Positions 5,957-6,069 of a stretch of DNA of 6,069 nucleotides are shown here, in pieces. The stretch lies in assembly GCA_002296975.1 (NCBI GenBank), contig DBIS01000133.1, positions 3,692 through 9,760 of the forward strand. Reading direction: 5' to 3'. The notes below the pieces were generated by a model. That model did no database searches. It was not told the origin of the DNA and saw only the letters and a program-made list of their open reading frames with translations. Each line of letters begins with the position of its first letter. Positions within the stretch are counted from its first letter, which is position 1. The position numbers and the translations under genes are program-made. The DNA is from Deltaproteobacteria bacterium UBA796 (GTDB taxonomy: Bacteria; Myxococcota_A; UBA796).

Positions 5957-6069
5957 ATGAAAATCAATACCATTTTTGTAAGCATGATTGTGTCATTTTT
6001 GGCTTCATGTGGGCCCGGAAAAGTCCAAGATACGGGCCATCAACCTGCCGCTGATGCCGACGCTGATGC
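5957..6069 (+). CDS. Lipoprotein in the B12 operon, N-terminus only (3' partial)
   Basis: ATG at 5957, 16 bases after the receptor stop, opens a frame that runs off the window after 37 full codons. It encodes a short lipoprotein signal: MKINTIFVSM, then IVSF and the lipobox LASC, with Cys18 as the lipidated residue, followed by GPGKVQDTGHQP and an Ala/Asp run (AADADAD). The acidic low-complexity start resembles the spacer of surface lipoproteins. No terminator separates it from the receptor gene, so it is probably co-transcribed and under the same riboswitch. The ribosome-binding site is weak (AGCGAG at 5946-5951). Candidates include a corrinoid-binding surface lipoprotein or a periplasmic B12-binding protein, but nothing visible decides this. 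Confidence 0.75.
   Translation, partial: MKINTIFVSMIVSFLASCGPGKVQDTGHQPAADADAD

Overview
The window looks like chromosomal DNA from a moderately GC-rich Gram-negative bacterium, probably Myxococcota or a related former deltaproteobacterial lineage. The evidence is a large FG-GAP/CARDB lipoprotein with a Pro/Asp-rich linker, a remnant of a MopE-type metal-binding plus FG-GAP protein, and a TonB-dependent receptor that implies an outer membrane. The lineage is an inference from gene style; no marker gene is present.

Layout. (1) Positions 1-843 (+) hold the C-terminal half of a divergent AceB-type malate synthase (glyoxylate cycle), cut by the window edge. (2) A 152-base convergent gap follows. 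(3) Positions 996-3152 (-) encode a lipoprotein with about eight Asp-rich FG-GAP/VCBS repeats and a C-terminal CARDB-like domain. It has two Pro-rich segments, one of them inside the repeat array. (4) Positions 3153-3707 separate this gene from the divergent B12 locus. They contain a frameshifted, deleted remnant of a MopE/FG-GAP gene (+) and a weak candidate promoter. (5) A clear cobalamin riboswitch lies at 3708-3820, followed by a possible Shine-Dalgarno-sequestering hairpin. (6) Positions 3868-5940 (+) encode a BtuB-like TonB-dependent receptor. (7) Sixteen bases later a small lipoprotein gene starts and runs off the window.

How the parts fit. Riboswitch, receptor and downstream lipoprotein look like one B12-repressed operon for corrinoid uptake at the outer membrane. 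The lipoprotein is a candidate accessory component whose body cannot be seen here. The malate synthase and the FG-GAP lipoprotein face away from this operon and show no functional link to it.

The points most worth a second look are the truncated lipoprotein in the B12 operon, the odd translation start of the receptor (the best ribosome-binding site feeds a different reading frame), and the decayed MopE/FG-GAP gene between the divergent units. I saw no tRNA, rRNA, CRISPR array, insertion sequence or convincing intrinsic terminator.
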